In this document: in pieces, positions 42,015-50,974 of the stretch
Layout of the letters: each line of letters starts with the position of its first letter
How positions within the stretch are numbered: the first letter of the stretch is position 1
Notes under the pieces: generated by a model
Told to the model about the DNA's origin: nothing
What the model saw: the letters and a program-made list of their open reading frames with translations, nothing else
Database searches by the model: none
Made by a program: the position numbers and the translations under genes
Source: Persebacter sp965221835
GTDB taxonomy: Bacteria > Pseudomonadota > Gammaproteobacteria > Tethybacterales > Persebacteraceae
DNA length: 64,000 nt
Reading direction: 5' to 3'
Assembly: GCA_965221835.1 (NCBI GenBank)
Contig: OZ244916.1
Coordinates: 930,001-994,000 of the forward strand

Positions 42015-42643
42015 CGGATGCAACATTGCCGGACGACCGCACCGCCATACTTCATGCGTTGGGCGATTCGTTGCCGTCGCCGCAGATACCGCCGCCGCAA
42101 AACTTCGCACCGCGCGACAATCTCGTCCGCCGGTTTATGCGCGCCGCCGAAGAAAACGGCGCGACAACGGAACGCATAACCGAAGACGATGCGATTCCCG
42201 ATGCGGCGGCGCGGCGTTTGCGCGCGCTCGGACTTTCGCCGCAGGCGGTATGCACATCCGAATGGGCGCATCTTTCATGGCGGGCGGCGGGCATTGACGC
42301 GCAAAATCGCATGCCGAAAGAAACCGACAACTGCGGCATTACCGGCGTTGTTGCCGCCGCCGCCGATTGCGGTGCAATGTCCGTCCGCGGCGACAATCGC
42401 CGTCAACTCGCGACAAGTTTGTTGCCGCCGCATCATATCGCGATTGTGCGCGCGCGCGTTATTATGCCGTCTCTGGCGGATATATTCGCGCCGGTGCGAG
42501 GTGTCTACGCGCTTTTTTGCGGACCGTCGCGCACCGCGGATATAGAACAAACATTGACTATCGGCATACACGGTCCGCTGACGGTGCATATTTTAATCGC
42601 CGACTCTTCGCCGGAAAACGCCGGAAAAAAAATGATTGGTTAG
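42011..42643 (+). CDS. lutC: LutC-type LUD-domain protein
   Basis: A 210-residue protein with the LUD fold. Visible features are ETDNCGITGVVAAAADCGAM, ATSLLPPHHIAIV, and a C-terminal GPSRTADIEQTLTIGIHGP (family signature). LutC completes the LutB/LutC pair needed for lactate oxidation in many bacteria. The ATG overlaps the dehydrogenase stop. It converges on the phosphodiesterase gene. Confidence 0.87.
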   Translation: MTDATLPDDRTAILHALGDSLPSPQIPPPQNFAPRDNLVRRFMRAAEENGATTERITEDDAIPDAAARRLRALGLSPQAVCTSEWAHLSWRAAGIDAQNRMPKETDNCGITGVVAAAADCGAMSVRGDNRRQLATSLLPPHHIAIVRARVIMPSLADIFAPVRGVYALFCGPSRTADIEQTLTIGIHGPLTVHILIADSSPENAGKKMIG

Positions 42644-42668
42644 AAAAAGTTAGAAAAAACCGGGCGGG

Positions 42669-43439
42669 TTAGATGTCAAAAATCATGTCCGCTTCCAGCC
42701 GTTTCGCCTTTTCGCCGAAGCGTTCTTTCATTTGTCCGGAAATTTCTTGATAGTATTGCGGTTTGATGTGGCAGTAATAAATTTTTATGTCGGCGGGAAG
42801 GCGACCGAGAAATTTTTCCGTCAGCGAAGGCGTCAAATGTCCGGACGCTTTGGCAATCGCCTCTTTGCCGTCCGGAAACGAAGTTTCAATTGTCATGCGA
42901 TAAAAATCGGGCAAGGAGTTTAGATAGTCGCATGTTTTGTCGGAAATGGAATTCACATCGGAAATGAATACAAAGTTTTCCTTTTCGCCGTGCAATACAA
43001 AACCGGCGGTCGGCGTTTCCGCATGCTCCACCGGAAACGGCGTAACCCGCACCCCTTTCAAATCCAGCATCTCAAACGGGCGAAAATATTGAAACGACAT
43101 CAGCGGCGTACCTTCAATTTTAATGCGCTCAAAATTCGGCCAAATGCGACCGTTTAACATTCCATCCCGAATCGCGTCTGCGGTGTCGGGACTGCAATGC
43201 ACCGTCAAACCGTGTCCGTATGCCGAACCGATTCGGCTTTCGGCGACAAAGCAAAGCATCAAAATATGATCCAGATGGCTGTGCGTGACAAACACATCGC
43301 CCACTTTTTCCATTTCGGAAATGGACAAACGGCGCGCACCGGAACCGGCGTCCAGCAACACGCGTCCGTCAATCAGCATTGATATTGAATCATGCGGTTT
43401 ACACGGCGCCCCGCCGGCGCCAAGCACTTTTAATTGCAT
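42669..43439 (-). CDS. Class II 3',5'-cyclic-nucleotide phosphodiesterase (metallo-beta-lactamase fold)
   Basis: A 256-residue MBL-fold hydrolase. The metal site is THSHLDHI (HxHxDH), with later ligands in EHAETPTAGF, FISDVNS and TLTIET-like strands, and HIKPQYY near the end. The pattern matches class II cAMP phosphodiesterases (yeast PDE1 type). It starts 13 bp after the stop of an adenylate cyclase gene, with a GGAGG ribosome site, so synthesis and breakdown of the same messenger are encoded together. No signal peptide; cytoplasmic. Confidence 0.83.
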   Translation of the reverse strand: MQLKVLGAGGAPCKPHDSISMLIDGRVLLDAGSGARRLSISEMEKVGDVFVTHSHLDHILMLCFVAESRIGSAYGHGLTVHCSPDTADAIRDGMLNGRIWPNFERIKIEGTPLMSFQYFRPFEMLDLKGVRVTPFPVEHAETPTAGFVLHGEKENFVFISDVNSISDKTCDYLNSLPDFYRMTIETSFPDGKEAIAKASGHLTPSLTEKFLGRLPADIKIYYCHIKPQYYQEISGQMKERFGEKAKRLEADMIFDI

Positions 43440-43452
43440 AACGCCTCCGTCT

Positions 43453-45711
43453 TTATTTCACATCAAAATTGGTAACCCCGTCCCAGTCGGGCGGCGGATT
43501 TTTCGCCAGATTTTCAATCCGTTCCGCATACACTTCCGCCAATTCGTCTTCCGGTTCCATTTTCCGGTATTGCGCCAACTTATCACGGGCGGCGGCGAAA
43601 TCGCCAGCGACATAAAGAGTCCGCATCGCTTCGTATGTTTTTAACGCCTCGCGTTTGTCCGGCGACAATAAATTGTCGTCGCCGATAGGTTCGTAAATTG
43701 TCAACGCCTGCGCCCGCCCCTTAACCCGCACCGAATCGACAACGCGAAACGCAATACCCGACGAATCGCACAACTCAAATGTCGCCCCCGTCACCAAAAT
43801 TCCCACCCGGTAATATTTGGTCAACCCTTCCACTCTTGACGCTACATTGACCGTGTCGCCCATCGCGGTATATGCCATTCGCAACTCGGAACCCATATTG
43901 CCCACATTCGCTTCGCCGCTGCAGATTCCAATTCCCAAACGCATCGGCGGATGTCCTTCTTGTTGCAATTGCGCCGACAAATCCTGCATCGCGCGTTGCA
44001 TTGCCATCGCGCTCAATACGGCGTTTTTGGCGTGTTCGGGATCGTCCAGCGGCGCGTTCCAAAATGCCATCACCGCATCGCCGATAAACTTGTCCACCGT
44101 GCCGCCGTGTTCGTGAATAGCGCGCGACAATGTGGTCAACATCCGGTTCATCAATTTGGTCAAATCGCGGGGCGTAAAAGTTTCGGAAATGGAAGTGAAG
44201 TTGCGCACATCCGAAAACAACACCGAAAGCGGGCGGTTTTCGCCTTCTAAATTAATGGTTTTTTTCTGCCCCATTTCCTTCGCCAATTCGGGGGGGACAT
44301 ATTGCCCGAAAGTGCTTTGCAAATTGCGACTCGCGCGCCATTCAAAAACAAAACCGGAAATGGCGTTCCACAAAAACAGCCCGATAAACACCAGCAACGG
44401 CGCGACCATATTGACGATTTCTTGATGATTTTCCAAGACGCTTAAATTGAGATATACCGAAGCCCCGCACAATACGACCGTCAGCAAAAACGAAAATAGC
44501 GGCCCAAGCGGTGCCGACACCACCGCCGCCAACAATGCAACGGCGGACAATGCCAGCAACGCCAATATGTTCGTGCCGGAAAGACGGCGCAAAACGGTAC
44601 CGTCCTTAATGTTTGCAATTTGAGTCGCCAACAATTCCGCGCCGGGTAATTCGGAATTTAACGGCGTAGAATAAATGTCGCGTAACGCCTCGGCGGACGA
44701 ACCGATAAGCGCGATTTTGTCGCTCAAAAACGCCGCCGGCACGGCACCGCGAATGACATCCTGCGCCGAAATATAGCGAAAAACCGCGCCGGCGGTATTT
44801 TCGTAATCCGCAGTCGGACCGCCTTTCCCCAGAAAATTAAAATAAACTTCGCCGTCCCCGTTTATCGGCATTTCATATCGCCCCGCACGAATCAATTCAA
44901 TGTCGCCGCCGTCTTCAACGCTGATTTGCAGCGTCTGTCCCGGATTGTCGGCACGGCGAATTAGCGCAAGCGCGAGCGATTCGTAGTTTTTCTTGGCGTA
45001 TCGTGCAACCAGCGGTGCCCGCCGCACCAGCCCGTCCGAATCGGCGACAAAATTCATATAACCCGCCCCCGCCGCCTGTTCCAAAAACAGCGGCAGATTG
45101 CCGGTATAACCGCGATAAAAACTCCATTCGGCGGCACCGCCCGAAATCCGCCCGTCGCTGATTTTTTTCGAGTCGTAATCGTAAAACTCCAGCGGCGGCG
45201 GCAGCATTCCCTCCACCCGTGCCGAATCGTCAAACGCGTAGCCGAGTATCGTCTGCCCTTTGTCCAACGCCTCCACCAATTTGCTGTCGTAGTCAAACTT
45301 TTTGCGCAAGGAACGCAAGCGCAATTGCATCGCGTAGTTGTCGCCGATGTCGCCGATTTCTTTTCGCACTTCGCCGAACACTTCCAGCCCGCCGTTGTCG
45401 GGACCGGGAAAGGGAAATGTAAACGCCGCCGCCCGCACCTGATATTTGTCAAACAACTGCGTAAGAATTGTCGCGATATTGTCGCGCGACCACGGCCACC
45501 GCCCCACCGCTTCCAAACTGTCGCGGTCAATGTCAATAATTACGATTTCGTTATTTTTTACGCCGTCTTTGGCGTTGCGCGACATTCGCCAATCAATTGT
45601 CTGCCGCTCCAATGTTGCAACAACCGGCAACAGCGGACGCTCGCCGAAATCGGCGGTCAGCAAAATCAAAAACAGCGTCATTGCACAATTTAGCAATATT
45701 CGTATTTTCAT
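43453..45711 (-). CDS. CHASE2-domain class III adenylate cyclase
   Basis: A 752-residue membrane cyclase. An N-terminal anchor (MKIRILLNCAMTLFLILLTA) is followed by an extracytoplasmic CHASE2 sensor (about 30-360, EIVIIDIDRDSLEAVGRWPW, ALIGSSAEALRDIYSTPLN). Three membrane helices follow (about 375-450), then the cyclase domain with VLFSDVRNFTSISE (metal-binding Asp), GGTVDKFIGDAVMAFWNAP and AYTAMGDTVNVASRVEG. The Lys in VDKFIGD favours ATP over GTP. A short C-terminal region follows. TATAGT stands 6 nt from the ATG. It forms a two-gene operon with the phosphodiesterase. Confidence 0.88.
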   Translation of the reverse strand: MKIRILLNCAMTLFLILLTADFGERPLLPVVATLERQTIDWRMSRNAKDGVKNNEIVIIDIDRDSLEAVGRWPWSRDNIATILTQLFDKYQVRAAAFTFPFPGPDNGGLEVFGEVRKEIGDIGDNYAMQLRLRSLRKKFDYDSKLVEALDKGQTILGYAFDDSARVEGMLPPPLEFYDYDSKKISDGRISGGAAEWSFYRGYTGNLPLFLEQAAGAGYMNFVADSDGLVRRAPLVARYAKKNYESLALALIRRADNPGQTLQISVEDGGDIELIRAGRYEMPINGDGEVYFNFLGKGGPTADYENTAGAVFRYISAQDVIRGAVPAAFLSDKIALIGSSAEALRDIYSTPLNSELPGAELLATQIANIKDGTVLRRLSGTNILALLALSAVALLAAVVSAPLGPLFSFLLTVVLCGASVYLNLSVLENHQEIVNMVAPLLVFIGLFLWNAISGFVFEWRASRNLQSTFGQYVPPELAKEMGQKKTINLEGENRPLSVLFSDVRNFTSISETFTPRDLTKLMNRMLTTLSRAIHEHGGTVDKFIGDAVMAFWNAPLDDPEHAKNAVLSAMAMQRAMQDLSAQLQQEGHPPMRLGIGICSGEANVGNMGSELRMAYTAMGDTVNVASRVEGLTKYYRVGILVTGATFELCDSSGIAFRVVDSVRVKGRAQALTIYEPIGDDNLLSPDKREALKTYEAMRTLYVAGDFAAARDKLAQYRKMEPEDELAEVYAERIENLAKNPPPDWDGVTNFDVK

Positions 45712-45817
45712 CGCGCTACTATATCCTCATCCCATTCAATTTATGTTTCGCCCCATTATAACGCAATCAGGCGCCAATCTTAAATTCGGTTAAATTCGGA
45801 TAGCAAAAAACGCGCGG

Positions 45818-47071
45818 TTATTTTACGATTTCGGCATCGGCGCCGAGTTGCCGCAACTTGCCGGCGATATTTTCATAGCCGCGTTCAAGATGATAAATGC
45901 GGTCTATGACGCTTTCCCCGCGCGCCGCCAGTGCGGCAACAACCAAAGAGGCGGACGCGCGCAAATCGGTCGCCATCATTTGCGCGCCCGACAAATGCGC
46001 AACTCCGCGCACCAAAGCGGTGTTGTGATGCAACTCAATATTCGCCCCGGCGCGATTCAATTCCGGCACATGCATAAAACGGTTTTCAAAAATATTTTCC
46101 ACAATCGCCGCCGTGCCGCAAGCAACCGCATTGACCGCCATCCACTGCGCTTGCATATCGGTCGGAAATCCGGGATAAGGGGCGGTTTCGGCATCGGTCG
46201 CGCGCGGGCGGCAGTTCATCACGATTCGCAAAGAATCTTTTTCTTCTGTCAACAACGCGCCTGCTTGCGCGATTTTATCCGCCAAATCGTGCATGCGGGA
46301 TGCATCAACGCCGCGCAAAACGACTTCGCCGCCGCACGCCGCCGCCGCGCAAAGATAAGTGCCCGCCTCAATCCGGTCGGGCGGAATCGGATGCGTTGCG
46401 CCGGACAAACGGGACGCGCCGCGAATCCGCAAAACGCCGCCGTCCGCACCGCGAACATCCGCCCCCATCGCATTAAGAAAAGCCGCGAGGTCGGCAACTT
46501 CGGGTTCGCGGGCAGCGTTTTCAATTGTCGTTTCGCCATCCGCCAACGCCGCCGCCATCATTAAATTTTCGCTGCCGGTCACCGTCGGTTTCGGCAATAC
46601 GATATGCGCCCCGCGCAATCCGTCCGCACGCGCGACAATGTCGCCGTCTTCCATCGCGATTCGCGCCCCCATTTTGCGCAATCCGTCCAGATGCATATCC
46701 ACCGGACGCGCACCGATTGCGCAGCCGCCGGGCAAAGACACACGCGCCTCGCCAAATCGCGCCAACAACGGTCCAAGCGCGAGAACGGATGCGCGCATCG
46801 TTTTCACCAGCGTATACGGCATTTCCCGCGCCGCAATGTCGCGCGCGCAAACGAAGAGGTCGCCGTTTTGCATATCGCATTCCGCGCCCATCATCTGCAA
46901 CGCGCGAGTCGCCGATTCTATATCGCGCAATCGCGGTGCGCCGCGCAAAACGCACGGTTCCGCCGTCAACAGACATGCAAAAATCATCGGCAACGCCGCG
47001 TTTTTCGCGCCGGAAATGCGGACTTCGCCGCACAACGGATTCCCGCCCCGGATTTTAATTTTCGCGGTCAA
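45818..47071 (-). CDS. murA: UDP-N-acetylglucosamine 1-carboxyvinyltransferase
   Basis: MurA makes the first committed step of peptidoglycan synthesis from UDP-GlcNAc and PEP and is the fosfomycin target. About 417 residues from the TTG at 47071; a GTG at 47089 is an alternative. The catalytic Cys is in LPGGCAIGARPVDMH (Cys117, so fosfomycin-type active site intact), and the Lys/Asn pair is in ISGAKNAALP. The TTG overlaps the ibaG stop (TTGA). The ibaG-murA order is common in beta/gamma-proteobacteria. Confidence 0.95.
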   Translation of the reverse strand: MTAKIKIRGGNPLCGEVRISGAKNAALPMIFACLLTAEPCVLRGAPRLRDIESATRALQMMGAECDMQNGDLFVCARDIAAREMPYTLVKTMRASVLALGPLLARFGEARVSLPGGCAIGARPVDMHLDGLRKMGARIAMEDGDIVARADGLRGAHIVLPKPTVTGSENLMMAAALADGETTIENAAREPEVADLAAFLNAMGADVRGADGGVLRIRGASRLSGATHPIPPDRIEAGTYLCAAAACGGEVVLRGVDASRMHDLADKIAQAGALLTEEKDSLRIVMNCRPRATDAETAPYPGFPTDMQAQWMAVNAVACGTAAIVENIFENRFMHVPELNRAGANIELHHNTALVRGVAHLSGAQMMATDLRASASLVVAALAARGESVIDRIYHLERGYENIAGKLRQLGADAEIVK

Positions 47072-47316
47072 GAATCTTCGCCGCGCCACTCGCCGGGCGT
47101 CAACGCCCGCATAGAAAGCGCGTGAATGTCGGAATGCATTTTGTCGCCCAATGCGGCGTATACTTTTTGATGACGGCGCACCCGCGACAATCCGGCAAAT
47201 TCATCGCACACCACCAACGCCTCAAAATGCCGTCCATCGCCGCGCACTTCCAAATGCGCGCATTCCATCGCAGCAGCAATCCATTGCCGTACTTGTTCCG
47301 GTTCAGGCAAACTCAT
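47068..47316 (-). CDS. ibaG: BolA/IbaG family protein
   Basis: An 82-residue BolA-like protein. It opens with PEQVRQWIAAAMECAHLEVRG, then DGRHFEALVVCDEFAGLSRVRRHQKVYAALGDKM, a good match to the BolA fold with its conserved RxRxxxVxxxL helix, and ends with HALSMRALTPGEW. Family members work with monothiol glutaredoxins in iron-sulfur handling and are linked to cell-envelope genes. An AAAGGAA ribosome site precedes the ATG. Confidence 0.9.
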   Translation of the reverse strand: MSLPEPEQVRQWIAAAMECAHLEVRGDGRHFEALVVCDEFAGLSRVRRHQKVYAALGDKMHSDIHALSMRALTPGEWRGEDS

Positions 47317-47331
47317 TTTTATTCCTTTCTT

Positions 47332-47578
47332 TTATTAAATTTTTGAATTTCTTAAATTTCAATTTTATAACCAACGCGAATTTTTTTATTAAATTTGTTG
47401 AATTTTAATTTTATAACAGATGCGAATTTTTTTTGTTAAATTTCTTAAATTTTAATTTTATAACAGATGCGAATTTTTTGTTAAATTTCTTGAATTTTTA
47501 ATTTTATAACAGGTGCGAAATTTTTATTAAATTTTTTGAATTTCTTAAATTTTAATTTTATAACCAACGCGAATTAAA
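47332..47578. repeat. Five-copy AT-rich tandem repeat derived from the 3' end of the ABC permease gene
   Basis: Five imperfect units of about 45-57 bp, each containing (minus strand) a TTCGC then TTATAAAATT then AAATTTAA-type core. The unit nearest the permease includes its last codons and stop (the sequence encoding LIRVGYKIKI). The others are non-coding copies spilling toward ibaG. The units contain TTATAAAATT, promoter-like on either strand. Base composition contrasts sharply with the surroundings. Confidence 0.85.
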
Positions 47579-48303
47579 TGCAACGCGAAGAGCGACATTG
47601 CCGCTGTCACACACACCGTCACCGTCAGCGACATCGCGAGCGAAATGTCGCCGCGGTCAAAAAAACCGTGCCGGAAACCGTCTATCATGTACAAAAACGG
47701 ATTGAGTTGCGATAGCGTACGCCAAAACGGCGGCAGCGAATGAATGGAATAAAATACGCCCGACAAAAAAGTCAGCGGCATAATTATAAAATTCGTAAAC
47801 ATTCCGATTTGATCAAATTTTTCCGCCCACAATCCGGCGACGATTCCGAGCGATCCCGCCATCAGCCCGCCCAATACCGCAAAAAGCAACACCAGCCCCG
47901 GCGACTGCGGCAATACCGACGGCGAAAAAAATATGCCGGACGCCAGCACGCCCGCCCCGACAACAATGCCGCGAATTATGCACGCCCCGGCATACGCACA
48001 AAAAAATGCTTGCGGCGTAATCGGCGGCAAAATCACCAACATCAAATTGCCGGTAACTTTGGATTGAATCAGCGAAGAAGAACTGTTCGCGAAACTGTTT
48101 TGCAACACCGACATCATCACCAGCCCGGGAATTAAAAACTCCACAAAAGTTAACCCCTCCAGCACTTCAACGCGCCCGCCCAATACATGCGAAAACACCA
48201 GCATCCACAGCAAAGTAGACAACACCGGCGCACCCACGGTCTGAAATACAACGCGCCAAAAACGCAATACTTCTTTTTGCAAAAGACCGAAAAAACCGCT
48301 CAT
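47545..48303 (-). CDS. ABC-2 type exporter permease
   Basis: A 252-residue inner-membrane permease of the ABC-2 (YadH/NodJ-like) family. It shows six hydrophobic segments, the motif FLIPGLVMMSVLQNSFANSS and the C-terminal signature PLTFLSGVFYSIHSLPPFWR. It pairs with the ATPase encoded just upstream with a 4-bp overlap. The substrate (polysaccharide, lipid or drug) is unknown. Its 3' end is the source of the adjacent tandem repeat. Confidence 0.9.
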   Translation of the reverse strand: MSGFFGLLQKEVLRFWRVVFQTVGAPVLSTLLWMLVFSHVLGGRVEVLEGLTFVEFLIPGLVMMSVLQNSFANSSSSLIQSKVTGNLMLVILPPITPQAFFCAYAGACIIRGIVVGAGVLASGIFFSPSVLPQSPGLVLLFAVLGGLMAGSLGIVAGLWAEKFDQIGMFTNFIIMPLTFLSGVFYSIHSLPPFWRTLSQLNPFLYMIDGFRHGFFDRGDISLAMSLTVTVCVTAAMSLFALHLIRVGYKIKI

Positions 48304-49205
48304 TTCCGCCCCATCAGCGACACGAACACATCTTCCAAATCGGCGCGCGAAACTTCCATATCTTCAATCGTGCCGCCCGCCGCCGCAATTTGCGACAGCA
48401 ACGGCGGCACCGAATCGTAATCGGGTGCGCGAAATATTTTTTCGCCGCCGCGCACACGATGCGGCGGCATTCGCGATTCGTCGCCGCCGCGAATGCGCAA
48501 TCGCAGTTGAATATATTCGCCCAACTCTGACACGAGTTCGGCGACCGCACCGCGCGCGACAATCCGCCCGCCGTTCATCAACGCAACTTCGCCGCACAAC
48601 GCTTCCGCCTCTTCCAAATAATGCGTCGTTAAAATAATCGTGCGCCCTTCGCGATTCAATTCGCGCACAAACTCCCACAAATTTAAACGCAAATTAATAT
48701 CCACGCCCGCCGTCGGTTCGTCCAATACGATGACCGGCGGACGATGCACCAACGCTTGCGCAATCATCAGACGGCGTTTCATTCCGCCCGACAAGCGGCG
48801 GGTATTGACTTCCGCTTTGTCGCGCAACTCCATTTTATCCAGCAAATATTCTATCCATTCGCCGTTTTTGTACAGCCCGAAATATTTAGATTGAAACACC
48901 AGCGATTCGCGTACATTAAAAAATGGATCATAAACGAGTTCTTGCGGCACGATTCCGACATGCCGTTTAAATTCAATATCGCCGCCCAACACATCGTGTC
49001 CGAGAATCGCCGCCTTGCCCGAATCGGGATTCGCCAGCCCGCCCAATATCGCGATAAGCGTCGTTTTGCCGGCGCCGTTCGGACCGAGAAGTCCGAAAAA
49101 TGCGCCTTGCGGCACCGACAACGAAATGTTATCCAGCGCGCGCAACGCACCGAAAGATTTGTTGATGCCGGAAATAAAAACCGCGTCAACCGGTTTTTTG
49201 TTCAT
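48300..49205 (-). CDS. ABC-2 type exporter ATPase
   Basis: A 301-residue ABC ATPase (YadG/CcmA-like): Walker A LLGPNGAGKTT, signature RRLSGGMKRRLMIAQALV, Walker B VIVLDEPTAGVDINLR, and the H-loop LTTHYLEEAEALC. The C-terminal extension, rich in Arg, is typical of ABC-2 exporter ATPases. It overlaps the permease by 4 bp and the GNAT gene by 20 bp. Confidence 0.93.
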   Translation of the reverse strand: MNKKPVDAVFISGINKSFGALRALDNISLSVPQGAFFGLLGPNGAGKTTLIAILGGLANPDSGKAAILGHDVLGGDIEFKRHVGIVPQELVYDPFFNVRESLVFQSKYFGLYKNGEWIEYLLDKMELRDKAEVNTRRLSGGMKRRLMIAQALVHRPPVIVLDEPTAGVDINLRLNLWEFVRELNREGRTIILTTHYLEEAEALCGEVALMNGGRIVARGAVAELVSELGEYIQLRLRIRGGDESRMPPHRVRGGEKIFRAPDYDSVPPLLSQIAAAGGTIEDMEVSRADLEDVFVSLMGRK

Positions 49206-49623
49206 ATATTACCCACGCGGTTTTTGTCGCAATCCGGTCGTACAATCGCATCGCCCGCGCATTGTCGGCGGCGGTCGCCCAACGCAAAATGTCGCATCCT
49301 TCGGCGCGCGCAATTCGCGATATATCGCGCACAAGTCGTTCGCCGATTCCGCTTCCGCGCGCCGCAGGGGCGACAAATAAATCGTGCAAATACGCAAGCG
49401 GTTTCGCCTGCAACGGACGGGGAATTTTTGACCAATGCGCGATTCCGCACAACGCACCGCGGTCGTTTGCGGCGGCAATACCCCGCAAAACTCCGCCGTT
49501 CAGCCATTCCCAAACGACATCAAAATCGGGCGGCGGCGAGCGATAAAACGCCGCATAATCGCAATATAACTTTCGCCATTCAGCGAATCGTTCCGGCGAA
49601 GGCGACACAATCGCGTCGTTCAT
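49186..49623 (-). CDS. GNAT family N-acetyltransferase
   Basis: A 145-residue GNAT protein. The acetyl-CoA-binding core is YLHDLFVAPAARGSGIGERLV (R-x-x-G-x-G/A), followed by WATAADNARAMRLYDRI, the usual fourth-motif Asn and Tyr. The substrate is unknown. The ATG overlaps the ffh stop by 4 bp, which puts it in the ffh operon. Confidence 0.88.
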   Translation of the reverse strand: MNDAIVSPSPERFAEWRKLYCDYAAFYRSPPPDFDVVWEWLNGGVLRGIAAANDRGALCGIAHWSKIPRPLQAKPLAYLHDLFVAPAARGSGIGERLVRDISRIARAEGCDILRWATAADNARAMRLYDRIATKTAWVIYEQKTG

Positions 49624-50948
49624 CCGCGCAACATCTCGCCCATCATGCGCGCGAGTCCGGAAGGATTTTTGGCGAATCGTTTCATCATTTTGCGCGTATG
49701 TTCGTGTTGCGCAAGCAACTGATTGACCAGCGGCACGCCTACTCCAGCACCGGCGGCGATGCGGCGTTTGCGGGACGCTTTAATGATTTCGGGACGCGCG
49801 CGTTCGCCCGGCGTCATCGCGCAAATAATCGCTTCCATTTTCGCGAGTTTGGAAGAATCCGCTTCCATATTTTTAATTTTGTCGCTGATTGCAGACGGCA
49901 TTTTTTCGGCGAGCGATTGAATGCCGCCCATTTTTTTCACGCCGCGCATTTGTTCCAACTGATCATTCAAATCAAAACTGTGCGGTTTGCGAATAGTTCG
50001 CGCCAACGCATGCGCGGCAGCAGGCGCATCGCCGACTTGTTCGGCAAGCGATTCCAAATCGCCCATGCCGAGAATGCGGGACGCAAAACGGGCGGGATGA
50101 AACGCCTGCAAATCGTCCGGTTTTTCGCCGACACCGACAAATTTAATCGCCGCGCCGGTCATCGCCCGCGCCGACAATGCCGCACCGCCGCGACTGTCGC
50201 CGTCAAATTTGGTCAAGACGATTCCGGTAATTCCGACCGCCTCATGAAATCGCCGCGCCGTTTCCACCGCATCCATTCCTTGCATCGCGTCCACAAAAAA
50301 CAACTTTTCGGCGGGCGATAAAATGTCGGACAACGCGCGAATTTCATTCATCATCGCATCGTCCAGCACGGTGCGACCGGCGGTGTCCATAAGCAAAACA
50401 TCGGCAAGACCGCGGCGGGCGGCTTTTAAGAATCCGGCGGCACGCGCGGTTGCGTTTTCGGTTTCGTCGCTTTCCAGACATGAAATATCCGCCGCCGCAG
50501 CGAGAGTCGCCAACTGCCGCAACGCCGCCGGACGATAAATATCCACGGACGCAAGCATCACGCGTTTTTTGCGCGATTTGAGATATTTGGCGATTTTGGC
50601 GAGATTAGTGGTTTTGCCCGCGCCCTGCAGTCCGCATGCTAACACAACGGCGGGCGTTTTTTTGAGGGCGAGTTCTGCATGATCTCCGCCCATCACGGCG
50701 GCGAGTTCGCGATGCACAATCGCGGCGAATGCCCGCCCGGGATTGATGTCTCGCCCCAGCCGTTCGCCGGTAGCGGCGGTTTTGACGGCGGCGAGAAATT
50801 CGTCGGCAACCGGCGGAGCGACATCCGCCTCCAGCAACGCCAAACGAATGTCGCCGAGCGAGTCGGCGATATTTTCTTCGGTCAATCTTCCGCGACCGCG
50901 CGCCTTTTTGATAATATCTGAAAAATTGCGGGTGAGTGTTTTGAGCAT
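49620..50948 (-). CDS. ffh: Signal recognition particle protein Ffh
   Basis: Ffh binds signal peptides and 4.5S RNA and targets inner-membrane proteins with FtsY. The protein has 442 residues. The N domain starts MLKTLTRNFSDIIKKARGRG. The G domain has GLQGAGKTT, DTAGRT and LTKFDGDSRGG. The M domain, from about 320, has the RNA-binding MEAIICAMTPGERARP and RRIAAGAGVGVPLVNQLL. It is not next to rpsP here, unlike in many relatives. It is divergent from ypjD, as in E. coli and other gammas. Confidence 0.96.
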   Translation of the reverse strand: MLKTLTRNFSDIIKKARGRGRLTEENIADSLGDIRLALLEADVAPPVADEFLAAVKTAATGERLGRDINPGRAFAAIVHRELAAVMGGDHAELALKKTPAVVLACGLQGAGKTTNLAKIAKYLKSRKKRVMLASVDIYRPAALRQLATLAAAADISCLESDETENATARAAGFLKAARRGLADVLLMDTAGRTVLDDAMMNEIRALSDILSPAEKLFFVDAMQGMDAVETARRFHEAVGITGIVLTKFDGDSRGGAALSARAMTGAAIKFVGVGEKPDDLQAFHPARFASRILGMGDLESLAEQVGDAPAAAHALARTIRKPHSFDLNDQLEQMRGVKKMGGIQSLAEKMPSAISDKIKNMEADSSKLAKMEAIICAMTPGERARPEIIKASRKRRIAAGAGVGVPLVNQLLAQHEHTRKMMKRFAKNPSGLARMMGEMLRG

Positions 50949-50974
50949 ACCTTCAACGACAAGTTAAAATAATA

